Shown: positions 7,892 to 16,228, counted from the first letter of the stretch. The stretch: 64,000 nt of DNA from Streptomyces ureilyticus (GCF_011045025.1 NZ_JAAKZX010000001.1:1-64000); one strand, 5' to 3'. Notes: generated from the letters alone by a model not told the origin. Translations and numbers: made by a program.

Positions 7892-7920
7892 TTGACTCAC
7901 ACCCTAAAACTTGAGAGTAT
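7892..7920 (+). promoter_or_regulatory. Repeated promoter, copy 3
   Basis: TTGACT (7892-7897), 17-base spacer, GAGTAT (7915-7920), with the same AAAACTTGAGAGTATTAG surroundings and upstream TGACCTGCGG as copies 1 and 2. It drives the methyltransferase gene. Confidence 0.7.
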
Positions 7921-7934
7921 TAGTTACGTCGGAA

Positions 7935-8003
7935 GGGGGCGGGAATCCCCAACCGGCCGCCGGGCCCCGGGCCCAACACCGAGAAGCCTCAACGACCCAA
8001 GGA
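7935..8003 (+). promoter_or_regulatory. Leader element 11
   Basis: GGGG-GCGGGAAT-CCCC hairpin behind promoter copy 3, then ACCGAGAAGCCTCAAC and AAGGA ahead of the ATG at 8012. Last member of the family. Confidence 0.65.
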
Positions 8004-8011
8004 CGTGGATC

Positions 8012-9619
8012 ATGGGTGACACCCATGCCTTCGCCGCCGACGCTGCCGCACAGGAAGCCGAGGACACGGCCGCCATCGCTGCGGCCGGCGGGCACCCCGC
8101 ACTCACCGAGTGCCAGAAGGCCGCCGCACTCCTCACCGAGCTGGCCGACGAGCACCCCGGCGACCCGGAGGCCGAGGAGTGGGCGTTCGACGCGGTCGAG
8201 CGAGTCACCGAGTGCGCGTACGCCATAGTCGAGGGCTACGACGAGCGCGTGGAGGAACTGTTCCGCGAGGCCCGCGGGGAGCGCGCCGCCCTCGCGCTGG
8301 GCCGCTTCGAGGACCAGGGCAAGGTCACCGCCGAGCGCATCGCCCACCTGGACGACGAGACCCGCCGACTCCTGGAGTGGTACGCGCGCCCCTTCCCGAT
8401 CGAGTGGCTGTGGGCCCCGGAGCGCGACACCTTCGGCCGCATCCTCCGCAAGCGCGTGATCGTCCTGTTCCACGGTCCCGGAGGCCTCTCGCTCGGGCTG
8501 CGCGACATCCTCGGCGCGGACGTCGACATCGTCGGCATCGACCTGGACGGCGGTGCCGTCGCCACCGCCACCGCCGCCGGACTGCGCGTCATCCACGCCG
8601 ACGTCACCGCGCTGGACCCGGAGAACCCGGCACTCCAGCACGTCAGCATCATCGCCCTCACCCCGCCGTGCCAGGCGTTCACCCCGAGCGGGCTCGGCAA
8701 GGGCCGGTACGCCGCCGCCATCGACATCATCTGTCGCGCGATCTGGGAGGCGGGCGCGGCCGCCGGGTTCCTGCCGTGGGAGCACTCGCCCACCGGCTAC
8801 GCGCCCCGTTCCGGCGACACCTGGGACGAAGTCCGCGCGCCGCTCGCGCAGCTGGAGGACCCGCGCGCCGGACTCATGGCGGAGGTCATCATCTGGCCGC
8901 TCGGGATGCTCGCCCGGCCGGGCAGCATGCTGGAGTGCGTCATGGTCGAGCAGTCGAGCGCACTGCCCCGGCAGATCGAGGACGCACTGTTCGAGCAGCT
9001 GACGCAGGCCGGTTGGCACACCACGGAGGCCTGGACGCTGGACGCGGTCGACTACGGCGCCTCCCACCGCAAGCGCCGGTTCATGACCGCCTACCGCGGC
9101 GACGCGACGCCGTTCGTGGACGTCGCGCCCGCGGAGCCGATCCCTGCCCCGACCTTCGCCGAGGTCGTCGGATGGCCCACCGGCCGGACCTATCTGACGC
9201 GCGGTCGTCGCCCCGTCGACCCCGAGACCGGCAGGGCCAAGGGTGGCGGCTCGCGCAGCGCCGACCTCCCGTCCACCTGCGTCACCGCGACCGCGTACGG
9301 ATGGGCGGATTCCGAGACCGGCGAGACCATCAGCCAGTCGGACATTGGCCGCCTGGTCGGCTTCCCCGCCGACTACCCGTGGACCCACGTCGGGCGCGGC
9401 CGCGGAGTGCGCAACGTCGCCCAGCAGGCGGCGGACGCAGTCTGCCCGATGGTCTCCGCCGCCATCTTCGGGCGCATCCTCGGAGACGAGAACTGGGAGA
9501 CCAAGGTGCGTGCGTACGTGCACGAGCTGTACGGCACCGACACCGGGACGACGGTCGCCGAGCCCGAGCAGTTGGACCTCTTCGGCGAGGAGCTGACGCC
9601 GACCGCGACGGCGGCGTAG
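8012..9619 (+). CDS. C5-cytosine DNA methyltransferase
   Basis: 535 residues. It transfers a methyl group from S-adenosylmethionine to C5 of cytosine in DNA. Motif I is HGPGGLSLGL (about 154-163), the catalytic loop is TPPCQAF with Cys220, motif VI appears as VEQSS, motif VIII as SHRKRRF, and motif X as NVAQQAADAV near the C-terminus. An alpha-helical extension of about 140 residues precedes the domain. No restriction endonuclease gene lies beside it, so it is a solitary enzyme, possibly for anti-restriction during transfer or for regulation. Expressed from promoter copy 3. Confidence 0.85.
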   Translation: MGDTHAFAADAAAQEAEDTAAIAAAGGHPALTECQKAAALLTELADEHPGDPEAEEWAFDAVERVTECAYAIVEGYDERVEELFREARGERAALALGRFEDQGKVTAERIAHLDDETRRLLEWYARPFPIEWLWAPERDTFGRILRKRVIVLFHGPGGLSLGLRDILGADVDIVGIDLDGGAVATATAAGLRVIHADVTALDPENPALQHVSIIALTPPCQAFTPSGLGKGRYAAAIDIICRAIWEAGAAAGFLPWEHSPTGYAPRSGDTWDEVRAPLAQLEDPRAGLMAEVIIWPLGMLARPGSMLECVMVEQSSALPRQIEDALFEQLTQAGWHTTEAWTLDAVDYGASHRKRRFMTAYRGDATPFVDVAPAEPIPAPTFAEVVGWPTGRTYLTRGRRPVDPETGRAKGGGSRSADLPSTCVTATAYGWADSETGETISQSDIGRLVGFPADYPWTHVGRGRGVRNVAQQAADAVCPMVSAAIFGRILGDENWETKVRAYVHELYGTDTGTTVAEPEQLDLFGEELTPTATAA

Positions 9620-9642
9620 GAGGGTCCGCCCCCGGCAACACC

Positions 9643-9687
9643 AAAGCCCCGGCGGGCCGCTGGAGATCAGCGGTCCGCCGGGGCTTT
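9643..9687. terminator. Rho-independent-type terminator
   Basis: AAAGCCCCGGCGG...CCGCCGGGGCTTT stem (9643-9687) with a small interior mismatch, ending in TTT, just after the methyltransferase gene. Confidence 0.75.
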
Positions 9688-9781
9688 CCGGTCCCCTTCG
9701 GGTACCCGAAGGGGAGAGCGGTGTCCCCGGATGCTCGCGCACCGGTACCGTCCTGAGTGCGACGTCAGAACGGAGTCCATC

Positions 9782-11008
9782 ATGGCGCACGACGCTGAAA
9801 ATGGCTCGCCCCAAACGTTCGGCCAACGGGTCCGACGCGAACGCGAGCGGAAAGGCCAGACGCGACCGGTGCTCGCCGGTCTGGTCGGCCGCAGCACGGA
9901 ATGGGTCAAGGCGATCGAGAACGACCGACTCGGCATGCCACGCCTGCCGCTTCTCCTCCGCCTTGCGGAGGCGCTCGGCGTGGACGACCTCGCCGCCCTC
10001 ACCGGCGATGAACGCATTGCGGCCGCCATCTACACCAAGGCCGCCCACCCCGCACTGCTGCGGGTGAAAGAGTCCCTGACTACCTACGACCCGCTCACCC
10101 GGGACGAGGAGCCCGCGCCGGCCGCAGCGCTCGCCACCCGGGTACAGAACGCGTGGCAGGCCTGGCACGGATTCGGCGACCACCGCAGCCGCGTTGCCAA
10201 CGTGCTACCCGGCCTACTTGCCGACCTCCAGCACGCGGCCCGTACCCATGAAGGCACCGACCGGCGCCGGGTCCAGGTGCTGCTTGCGCAGGCCTACCAC
10301 CTGGCCCAGCTCTACCTGAGTTTCCAGCCCGCGCCCGAGCTGGTGATGCTCACCGGCGACCGGTCCATGACGATGGCTCAGGACGCCGACAGCCCGCACG
10401 CCATCGCGGCCTCCGCGTGGTACCTCAACCACGTTTTCCGTGACGCCGGAGAGGGGCACGAGGCGCGCGTCGACCTGGCGATGAAGTCGCTCCGGCTGCT
10501 CGACCCCGAGCGGGGAGCGGAGGACATCGCCCTCGGCGGCTTGCTGCACCTGGCCGCCGCCCTGTCGTTCGCGAAGGTCGGCCAGAAGGGCAACGCCGAA
10601 CGGCACTGGGACCGCGCCGACGCCGCCGCCAAGCGGCTCGGCGACGCGTACGTGCACCCGTGGCTGATGTTCGGCCGGGGCATGGTCGACGCGTACGCGA
10701 TCACGATGAACAACGACCTCGTACGGTCCGGCGCGGCGGTCGACGCGGCCACGCACATCGACCTCGGCGTCATGCAGAGCGCCACCCGCCGCAGCTTCCA
10801 CATCATCGAGACGGCCCGCGCGTACAGCCTCGCAGGGGAGTCGGTGGCGGTCGTGCACCTGCTGAAGAAGGCCTACGAGGCGAGCGCCGAGACGGCACGC
10901 TTCAACCTGTTCGCGCGCGGCACGGCGGCGGAACTGGCGGAGAGTGGCAGCACGATCATCCGTGACGACGCCCGAGGCCTCGCGCGTCAACTCGGTGTGG
11001 CCGCCTAG
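9782..11008 (+). CDS. XRE-type helix-turn-helix regulator with TPR-like C-terminal region
   Basis: 408 residues. An N-terminal XRE-type DNA-binding domain occupies about residues 13-70 (TFGQRVRRERERKGQTRPVLAGLVGRS, then LLRLAEALGVDDLAAL). A long helical region of the TPR type common in Streptomyces regulators follows. The start ATG at 9782 follows GGAG. Downstream come an ATPase of the anti-sigma type and a small protein. This resembles Streptomyces xre/abaA-like gene sets that tune development or secondary metabolism, so it probably senses a ligand or partner protein. The stop codon lies inside an inverted repeat. Confidence 0.8.
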   Translation: MAHDAENGSPQTFGQRVRRERERKGQTRPVLAGLVGRSTEWVKAIENDRLGMPRLPLLLRLAEALGVDDLAALTGDERIAAAIYTKAAHPALLRVKESLTTYDPLTRDEEPAPAAALATRVQNAWQAWHGFGDHRSRVANVLPGLLADLQHAARTHEGTDRRRVQVLLAQAYHLAQLYLSFQPAPELVMLTGDRSMTMAQDADSPHAIAASAWYLNHVFRDAGEGHEARVDLAMKSLRLLDPERGAEDIALGGLLHLAAALSFAKVGQKGNAERHWDRADAAAKRLGDAYVHPWLMFGRGMVDAYAITMNNDLVRSGAAVDAATHIDLGVMQSATRRSFHIIETARAYSLAGESVAVVHLLKKAYEASAETARFNLFARGTAAELAESGSTIIRDDARGLARQLGVAA

Positions 11009-11066
11009 GGGTACAACCTGTACCCCTAGGCGAGGGGGTAGCGACTGTACCTGTCGCTACCCCCTC
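11003..11066. promoter_or_regulatory. Two consecutive perfect inverted repeats
   Basis: GCCTAGGGGTACA (11003-11015) pairs with 11019-11031 across ACC. GAGGGGGTAGCGAC (11032-11045) pairs with 11053-11066 across TGTACCT. They abut and lie between the regulator stop and the ATPase gene. Terminator and operator are both possible; the repeated TGTACC favours an operator for the upstream XRE protein. Confidence 0.55.
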
Positions 11067-11113
11067 CGGCTTTTACGGTCGTGTCTCGACCATCCGCTAC
11101 CCGAGGTCTGGCG

Positions 11114-11551
11114 ATGACGACCGGCATGACCATGAAGCCCCGCGCGTCGGGATACCCCGGCTACAGCGAGACGATGACGCGTACGCCCGAGACAGTGGAG
11201 AAGGCGCGACGCTTAGCGCGTGTGGCCATGTGCGCCTGGAACCTGAAAGACGCGGAAGACAGCGCTGCGCTGCTGGCGACGGAACTGTTCACGAACGCCG
11301 TCCGGCACGCTCGCGGTCGGTCCGTCCGAGTCATCATCGACCGCATCGAGGCCGACCGGATTTACGTGGCCGTGGTCGACCGCGCACCCCGCCAGCTGCC
11401 GGAGCTGCGCGAGGCGAGGCCGGACGACATCGGCGGCCGCGGACTGGCGTTGGTCGACGAAATGGCGGACCGGTGGGGATACGACCTGATGGGCTCTGGA
11501 CGTACTCCGTGGGGCAAGCGTGTCTGGGCAGAGATGAAGGTGACTCGATGA
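11114..11551 (+). CDS. ATP-binding protein, anti-sigma (HATPase_c) type
   Basis: 145 residues. GHKL-fold ATPase domain with the N-box ELFTNAVRHA and the G1-box DIGGRGLALVDEMAD. In Streptomyces such single-domain proteins are kinases or anti-sigma factors that partner sigma or anti-anti-sigma proteins. ATG at 11114 has GAGG upstream; an in-frame GTG at 11081 would add 11 residues. The next gene overlaps by four bases (ATGA), so the two are translationally coupled. Confidence 0.8.
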   Translation: MTTGMTMKPRASGYPGYSETMTRTPETVEKARRLARVAMCAWNLKDAEDSAALLATELFTNAVRHARGRSVRVIIDRIEADRIYVAVVDRAPRQLPELREARPDDIGGRGLALVDEMADRWGYDLMGSGRTPWGKRVWAEMKVTR

Positions 11552-11751
11552 ACGAGGAGAGCAACCCGTTGCCGTCGGTCGGCGACGAGGTGATGGACGG
11601 CAAGACCTATGCCATCGTGACCGACGTCCGTGGCGGAGTCGTCTGGCTCCGGCCCCGAAGCGGCGGCGGAAGTGAGTGGCCGGCGGAGGACCCGCGCAAG
11701 CTCACCGTCAAGCGGACGCGCAAGGAAATGATCGCAGCGGGCGACCTATGA
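11548..11751 (+). CDS. Small basic/acidic hypothetical protein
   Basis: 67-residue protein overlapping the ATPase gene by ATGA. The central GDEVMDGKTYAIVTDVRGGVVWLRP looks like a small SH3-like beta-barrel, followed by a basic tail (KLTVKRTRKEM). It may modulate the ATPase or bind nucleic acid. No named family is recognised. Confidence 0.65.
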   Translation: MNEESNPLPSVGDEVMDGKTYAIVTDVRGGVVWLRPRSGGGSEWPAEDPRKLTVKRTRKEMIAAGDL

Positions 11752-12191
11752 AGGCCCGCCGCCCCAGCGTGCCGTAGCCCGCACTCGAACCCCGCTGCCC
11801 GCGCCATCCCCGTCGCGGGCAGCGGACGCAAGCGGTGCCCCGGAACCCCACCCGTGAGGGGAGCCGGGGCACCGCCGCGTGTTCCAGAATTCTGGAATGG
11901 CCCGACCCTGCGAGCCGCACCCGCACGACGGCCCTGACACCCCTCCGGCCCCGAGGCGCCGACCCTTTTCCTCCCTCCCCGTCAAGGCCTTCCCCAGGCC
12001 GGGGGAGGGAGCGTCAAGGTGGAGCGCCCGCACCGCAGGCGCGTCGGGAGGAACGAGCGACGCGGCGAGGAGCGGACGTACGACCTTGACGCGGAGGAGC
12101 CCGGCCGGACACTGGATCGGCCGGGGAGGGATGTGCCCACAACGCGAAGGGCCCCGCAAAAGCGGGGCCCTTGTCTCTGCGCTGTGCGCCG
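11752..12191. other. Intergenic region with several hairpins and a 16-bp palindrome
   Basis: Contains the stem CCGCTGCCCGCG/CGCGGGCAGCGG (11792-11825), the stem GGTGCCCCGG/CCGGGGCACC (11834-11873), the perfect palindrome TTCCAGAATTCTGGAA (11882-11897) and a terminator at 12147. No supported gene. Confidence 0.55.
12147..12172. terminator. Perfect hairpin terminator
   Basis: AAGGGCCCCGC-AAAA-GCGGGGCCCTT, A-rich before and T after, so usable from both directions. It lies past the 3' end of the minus-strand gene at 12192. Confidence 0.8.
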
Positions 12192-12572
12192 TCAGCCGGA
12201 CAGGCTTCCGGCCGTAGCGGCCGCAGCCTCTCCGGCACCTTCCTGTGCGGGCGCCGCGGCCGCCGGTGAAGCAGTCGAGGTGTCTGTCGACACCGTCTCC
12301 GGCACCGCCTTCTTCGCCGTCCCGCGCTTGCCGCGCGGCCGTCCCTTCGGACGCTTCACGGGTTCCTCGGCGCCGATGTTCTTCAGCTCCTCGGCGGTCC
12401 AGCCCGCGGCCTCCGCCTCCGCGAAGGCCTTGCCGTACGGCTCGTCCAGGTCCGCCAACTGGCGCTGGAGTTCCTGACGCTCCTCCAGGATCTCCGCCAG
12501 CGGCTCGAACGCCGCCTCGCGGGCTTCCTGGATCTCCTTCATCCGCTGCCTGATCTCTTGTGCACTCGCCAT
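12192..12572 (-). CDS. Coiled-coil protein with basic linker
   Basis: 126 residues. An N-terminal long coiled coil (about 5-50, KEIQEAREAAFEPLAEILEERQELQRQLADL) is followed by a helix with GWTAEELKNIG, a basic patch (RPKGRPRGKRGTAKK) and an Ala-rich tail. It reads away from mobC, with the candidate oriT region between them, and could be a relaxosome or partition accessory; that is inference. No signal peptide. Confidence 0.7.
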   Translation of the reverse strand: MASAQEIRQRMKEIQEAREAAFEPLAEILEERQELQRQLADLDEPYGKAFAEAEAAGWTAEELKNIGAEEPVKRPKGRPRGKRGTAKKAVPETVSTDTSTASPAAAAPAQEGAGEAAAATAGSLSG

Positions 12573-12709
12573 GTCGTGATCGTACTTTCCCTATGCTCGA
12601 TGCGGCAGTCCGGGACTCCTCATCACCGCAGGCCGTAGGGGTTTTTGACGGTAATCCATGCACACCTTCAGGCTCTTCCGACGGCCATAGCCACCGGAAG
12701 CGAGTTAGT

Positions 12710-12729
12710 GCAAACTGGGCCCAGTTTGC
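12710..12729. promoter_or_regulatory. 20-bp perfect palindrome, candidate oriT/MobC operator
   Basis: GCAAACTGGGCCCAGTTTGC upstream of mobC, between divergent genes. Origins of transfer commonly lie beside mobC/relaxase genes and contain inverted repeats, and MobC-type proteins often repress their own promoter. The nick site is not identified; the following TGGGGGTCCACTAGGG is a possible place. Confidence 0.5.
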
Positions 12730-12813
12730 GTGATCATCGGCTGGGGGTCCACTAGGGTGGCAGCCGGTGATCTTGGGTCCGAGCACGGACCGGGGGGTGG
12801 AAAGGAGGCTGCC

Positions 12814-13248
12814 GTGGCAGAGCCATCAGCAGCGGACGGCCGACGCCGAACCTCCGCGCGCTACCGCGAGCGCGAGGCCGATGGTCCTCGCGACAACCGC
12901 CTCAAGGTCTCCTACAACGACACCGAGCTGACGATCGTCCGTGAGGCCGCCGCCCGAAACAATCAGGCCCTTGCCGCATGGGTCGGCAACGTCGCCCTGG
13001 ACGTGGCGAAGGAGAAGGTCGTCCCCGTCTCGAACAACACTCGCGACGTCCTCGCCGAGTTCATCCGGGCGCGCAACCAGCTCTCGCGCATCGGCAACAA
13101 CGTCAACCAGATCGCGAAGGCCTTGAACGCTGACGGCACGGTGGCCGGCGCCCAACTCGCGGCCGCCCTGGATGCGGTACTCCAGAGCGTCCGGCGCATG
13201 GACGAGGCAACCCGACAGGTGATGCGCGAGCGGCGGCCGCGGTCGTGA
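12814..13248 (+). CDS. mobC: MobC-like relaxosome accessory protein
   Basis: 144 residues with the ribbon-helix-helix/MobC pattern: basic N-terminus, KVSYNDTELTIVREAAARNN, then the family signature LSRIGNNVNQIAKALN (about residues 86-101). MobC proteins bind oriT and help strand separation for the relaxase. GTG at 12814 lies behind a strong AAAGGAGG and is preferred over an in-frame start 84 bases earlier. The stop overlaps the relaxase start (GTGATG). Confidence 0.85.
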   Translation: MAEPSAADGRRRTSARYREREADGPRDNRLKVSYNDTELTIVREAAARNNQALAAWVGNVALDVAKEKVVPVSNNTRDVLAEFIRARNQLSRIGNNVNQIAKALNADGTVAGAQLAAALDAVLQSVRRMDEATRQVMRERRPRS

Positions 13249-15014
13249 TGCCGAAGAAGGCCCGGGACGGCAACGACACCTGGGGGCTGCTGGACTACCT
13301 GTACGGGCCGGGCAAGCGTGACGAGCACACCGACCCGCACATGGTGGCTTCGTGGGACGACCCGTACGTCGAGGACCCGGCGCGTTCGCCAGACATGACG
13401 ATCGCGGATCTCGCGCTGATGCTGGACGCTCCGGTGTACGCGCTGTTGGGCAAGAAGCCGTCCAAGCACGTGTACCACGTGGCAGTGCGGAACGCGCCCG
13501 AGGACAGGAGCCTGACGGACGAGGAATGGGCTCGGGTCGCCCGCGAGATGATGCACGCCTCCGGGATCGCCAAGCACGGTGACAATCAGGCCTGCCGATG
13601 GGTGGCGATCCGGCATGCCGACGACCACATTCACATCGTGGCGACGCAGGCGCGGCAGGACGGTGGGCAGCCGAGGTTGCGGCAGGACATCGTGAATATG
13701 CACGCCGCCGCGCGCCGGTTTGAGGTCGAGTTCAGACTGCGTCGATTGACGAGTGGCGACAAGACCGCGCGGAAGTGGCCCAGGACAGGGGAGAAGGAGA
13801 AGGCGGAGCGCCGTGGACTGCCGGAGCCAGTCCGCGAGACGCTCCAGCGAACGGTGCGCGAGGCGGCGGCCGCTGCCGTAAGCGACGCCGATTTCTTCGC
13901 CCGGTTGAACGCGGCCGGGATGCGCGTGCAGCAGCGGATCGCCCCGGACGGCACCGTCACCGGCTACTCGGTCGCGTTGCCCGGAGACCGTGACGGGAGC
14001 CAGCGGGCAGTGTGGTTTTCCGGCACCCGGCTCGCGCCGGACTTGTCGCTGCCGCGCGTGCGTGAGCGGTGGCAGCGGCCGGTCCCGACGTCGTCGGCCG
14101 CGCCGGCGGGAGCGTGGCGGGTGGCGGAGGAGAAGGTACGCGCGGCCGCCGAGCAGCTCGGTGCCGGGGGACTGCACCAGGGCGCCGGGGACGTGGCCGC
14201 GCTCGGCGACCTGGTCGTGGTCGCCGCCCTCGTCTCCCCGTACCTGGTGCGCGATCAGATACGGCAGGCCGCCTACGAGTTCGAGCGTGCCTCCCGGGCG
14301 CCGGGCGCCCGCAGTCTGCAGGGCGAGGCGCGCGAGCTGTACCGCGAGTCGACGCAGGTGCTGTACCAGTCCGTGGCGTCGGTGGGCCGCAACGACGCGG
14401 CAGCGATGCTGGGCTTTTTGCTGGCTCTGGTGAGGGCGGTGGAGGCATCCCGGCGCTGGCACCAGGCGCAGGAGCACCAGGCCCAGGCGGACGCCGCCGG
14501 ACGGGCCGGGCGGCTGCTGCGCGAGGCGGTCGAGGTCACCGCCGGAGAGGGAGCGGCACGGGACTACCGGCCGCGGGCCAAGCGCACACCGACCCGGTCG
14601 GACACCGCACGCCGGACGGCGGCCGCGCCCGGGGAACGGCCGATGGCGGGCGTCGTCCAGCAGGCCCTCCCCGGGCATGCGCGTACGGTGCTTGCGGATG
14701 AGGCCTGGCCCGCTCTGCGTACGCAGTTGGTAGAGGTCGAGCGGGCGGGCGAGGACCCGGTGGATGTCCTGGCCACGGTCGCGGCCCGTCGTGAGCTGAC
14801 CTCAGCGGAGTCGATCGCCGAGGTGCTTACATGGCGGCTGGACGGATGGCGGCGGCAACGCAGTTCGACGGCGGCCGCCTCCGGTACGAGCGCGCCCGCG
14901 GCGTCCGCGGGCGGCACCGGACGTACCGGTCCGGCCCGCAAGAGCGGGGCGCCCGGGCCGACGCGGCGGCCGCCCGGAGACGAGCAGCGCAAGGGCCCGA
15001 AACGGGGCCGCTGA
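13245..15014 (+). CDS. Relaxase (mobilisation nuclease)
   Basis: 589 residues. The N-terminal 200 form the relaxase domain. DYLYGPGK near residue 18 supplies the likely nucleophilic tyrosine. HVYHVAVR lies around 77, and RHADDHIHIVAT around 124 holds the metal-binding histidines. It would nick one strand at oriT and lead it, covalently bound, into the secretion channel. The C-terminal 380 residues are helical and basic with a disordered Pro/Ala/Lys tail, probably a secretion signal and DNA-binding region. Translationally coupled to mobC. Confidence 0.85.
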   Translation: MMPKKARDGNDTWGLLDYLYGPGKRDEHTDPHMVASWDDPYVEDPARSPDMTIADLALMLDAPVYALLGKKPSKHVYHVAVRNAPEDRSLTDEEWARVAREMMHASGIAKHGDNQACRWVAIRHADDHIHIVATQARQDGGQPRLRQDIVNMHAAARRFEVEFRLRRLTSGDKTARKWPRTGEKEKAERRGLPEPVRETLQRTVREAAAAAVSDADFFARLNAAGMRVQQRIAPDGTVTGYSVALPGDRDGSQRAVWFSGTRLAPDLSLPRVRERWQRPVPTSSAAPAGAWRVAEEKVRAAAEQLGAGGLHQGAGDVAALGDLVVVAALVSPYLVRDQIRQAAYEFERASRAPGARSLQGEARELYRESTQVLYQSVASVGRNDAAAMLGFLLALVRAVEASRRWHQAQEHQAQADAAGRAGRLLREAVEVTAGEGAARDYRPRAKRTPTRSDTARRTAAAPGERPMAGVVQQALPGHARTVLADEAWPALRTQLVEVERAGEDPVDVLATVAARRELTSAESIAEVLTWRLDGWRRQRSSTAAASGTSAPAASAGGTGRTGPARKSGAPGPTRRPPGDEQRKGPKRGR

Positions 15015-15031
15015 ACGAGGGGAGAGCAAGC

Positions 15032-16162
15032 ATGGCGACACCCACACCGGACGAGCGTGAGCCGTTCGCCGAGGCGGCAGGCGAGGCGGTGCAGACCGCC
15101 GTCATGGCGACGCGTCTGGTCCTGGCCATCGCCGACGCGATACGACGGCAGCGGCAGAAGAGCATGGAGGAGGAGCCGCCGCCCTCGGACCAGGAGACGA
15201 GCGAGACGGCCGACAGCATCAAGAAGCTGCTGCCGTCGGACATCTCCGACGCACTGCTGACGGGGGCGGACTGGCCGCAGATGGCGCAGCAGCTGGTGGC
15301 GCTGCAGCGCGCGGGCGTGAACCTGGATCAGATCCTGCCGGGCGTCGGCGAGATCGCGGTGACGGTGCGGGACCAGGTCGCCGCGAACACCGAACGGGTG
15401 GCCCGCGAGGGCACCGGGGAGTGGGAGCGGATGCTGCGCGAGACGCTGCCGGCGGGACCGGTGCGTGAAGCGATTCTGTCGTCCCCGACGTGGCCGGACA
15501 TCGCAGCGCAGATGGCGCGGCTGGACGAGCGCGGCGTCGACGTGCGGCAGGTCCTCGCGAGCGCCCACGACGAAGGCCTCGGGGTCGACCAGGCCGTGGG
15601 GAAGGTCCTCGCCGCGGCACCCACCACGAGCCGGGACGCGATGCTCAGTTACGGGCCGCTGACGACCGGACTGGACATCCCCAAGGACCTCGTTCTGTCC
15701 GACCGGGACCGGGCACTGCGCCAACTGGCCATCGTGGATGCGAACCCGAAGTACGTGCGAATGGTGCGCGAGGCGATGCCCGGACGCGAGCGTGATGCCG
15801 ACCTGATGGTGACCGCGAAGCAGTGGCCGCTGGTCGCCTACCGGATGGCGGACATGGAGCGCAAGGGCCAGCCGGTGACGGACCACCTGGCCCGGCTGAT
15901 GAAGGACACCTCGTGGGAGGAGGGACCGGGGCCGCAGCTCGGCTCACGGCTGGTGCAGGCCGCCAACGACGCCTTGCGCCGACCGCTCGACGACCCTGCG
16001 GCGGAATCGCGGGTGCAGGTCAACACCGCGGCGGCACGGGCGACGTCGGCGACCGTGGGCCCTACTAAGCCGCAGGCGGCCAAGAACGCGGCGCCTGCAG
16101 AGCCCGGGGTGGCCCCGCACCGTACGGCCGAGCCCGCCACGAGGAACCGCAAGACCAAGTAA
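15032..16162 (+). CDS. Mobilisation-operon protein with three internal repeats
   Basis: 376 residues. Three related helical segments share an ..L..a.WP..A.qm..L.r.Gvdv.q.L pattern near residues 72-103 (TGADWPQMAQQLVALQRAGV), 150-185 (SSPTWPDIAAQMARLDERGV) and 254-290 (TAKQWPLVAYRMADMERKGQ). A short hydrophobic N-terminal helix (VMATRLVLAIADAI) precedes them. It follows the relaxase by 17 bases and is probably a relaxosome or coupling factor (inference). The basic tail RNRKTK could be a secretion or DNA-contact element. Confidence 0.75.
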   Translation: MATPTPDEREPFAEAAGEAVQTAVMATRLVLAIADAIRRQRQKSMEEEPPPSDQETSETADSIKKLLPSDISDALLTGADWPQMAQQLVALQRAGVNLDQILPGVGEIAVTVRDQVAANTERVAREGTGEWERMLRETLPAGPVREAILSSPTWPDIAAQMARLDERGVDVRQVLASAHDEGLGVDQAVGKVLAAAPTTSRDAMLSYGPLTTGLDIPKDLVLSDRDRALRQLAIVDANPKYVRMVREAMPGRERDADLMVTAKQWPLVAYRMADMERKGQPVTDHLARLMKDTSWEEGPGPQLGSRLVQAANDALRRPLDDPAAESRVQVNTAAARATSATVGPTKPQAAKNAAPAEPGVAPHRTAEPATRNRKTK

Positions 16163-16176
16163 CTGCCGGGACGCAC

Positions 16177-16212
16177 ACGTGCCGCAGACCCGACTCGGGG
16201 TCTGCGGCACGT
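16177..16212. terminator. Bidirectional terminator
   Basis: ACGTGCCGCAGACCC (16177-16191) pairs perfectly with 16198-16212. It lies between convergent genes, so it can serve both. Confidence 0.75.
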
Positions 16213-16228
16213 GCCGTTTGAGGGACGG

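Noticed and set aside
312-8003. The hairpin repeats as a CRISPR array
   Set aside because: They are palindromic, lie between genes hundreds of bases apart, and there are no cas genes or uniform spacers.
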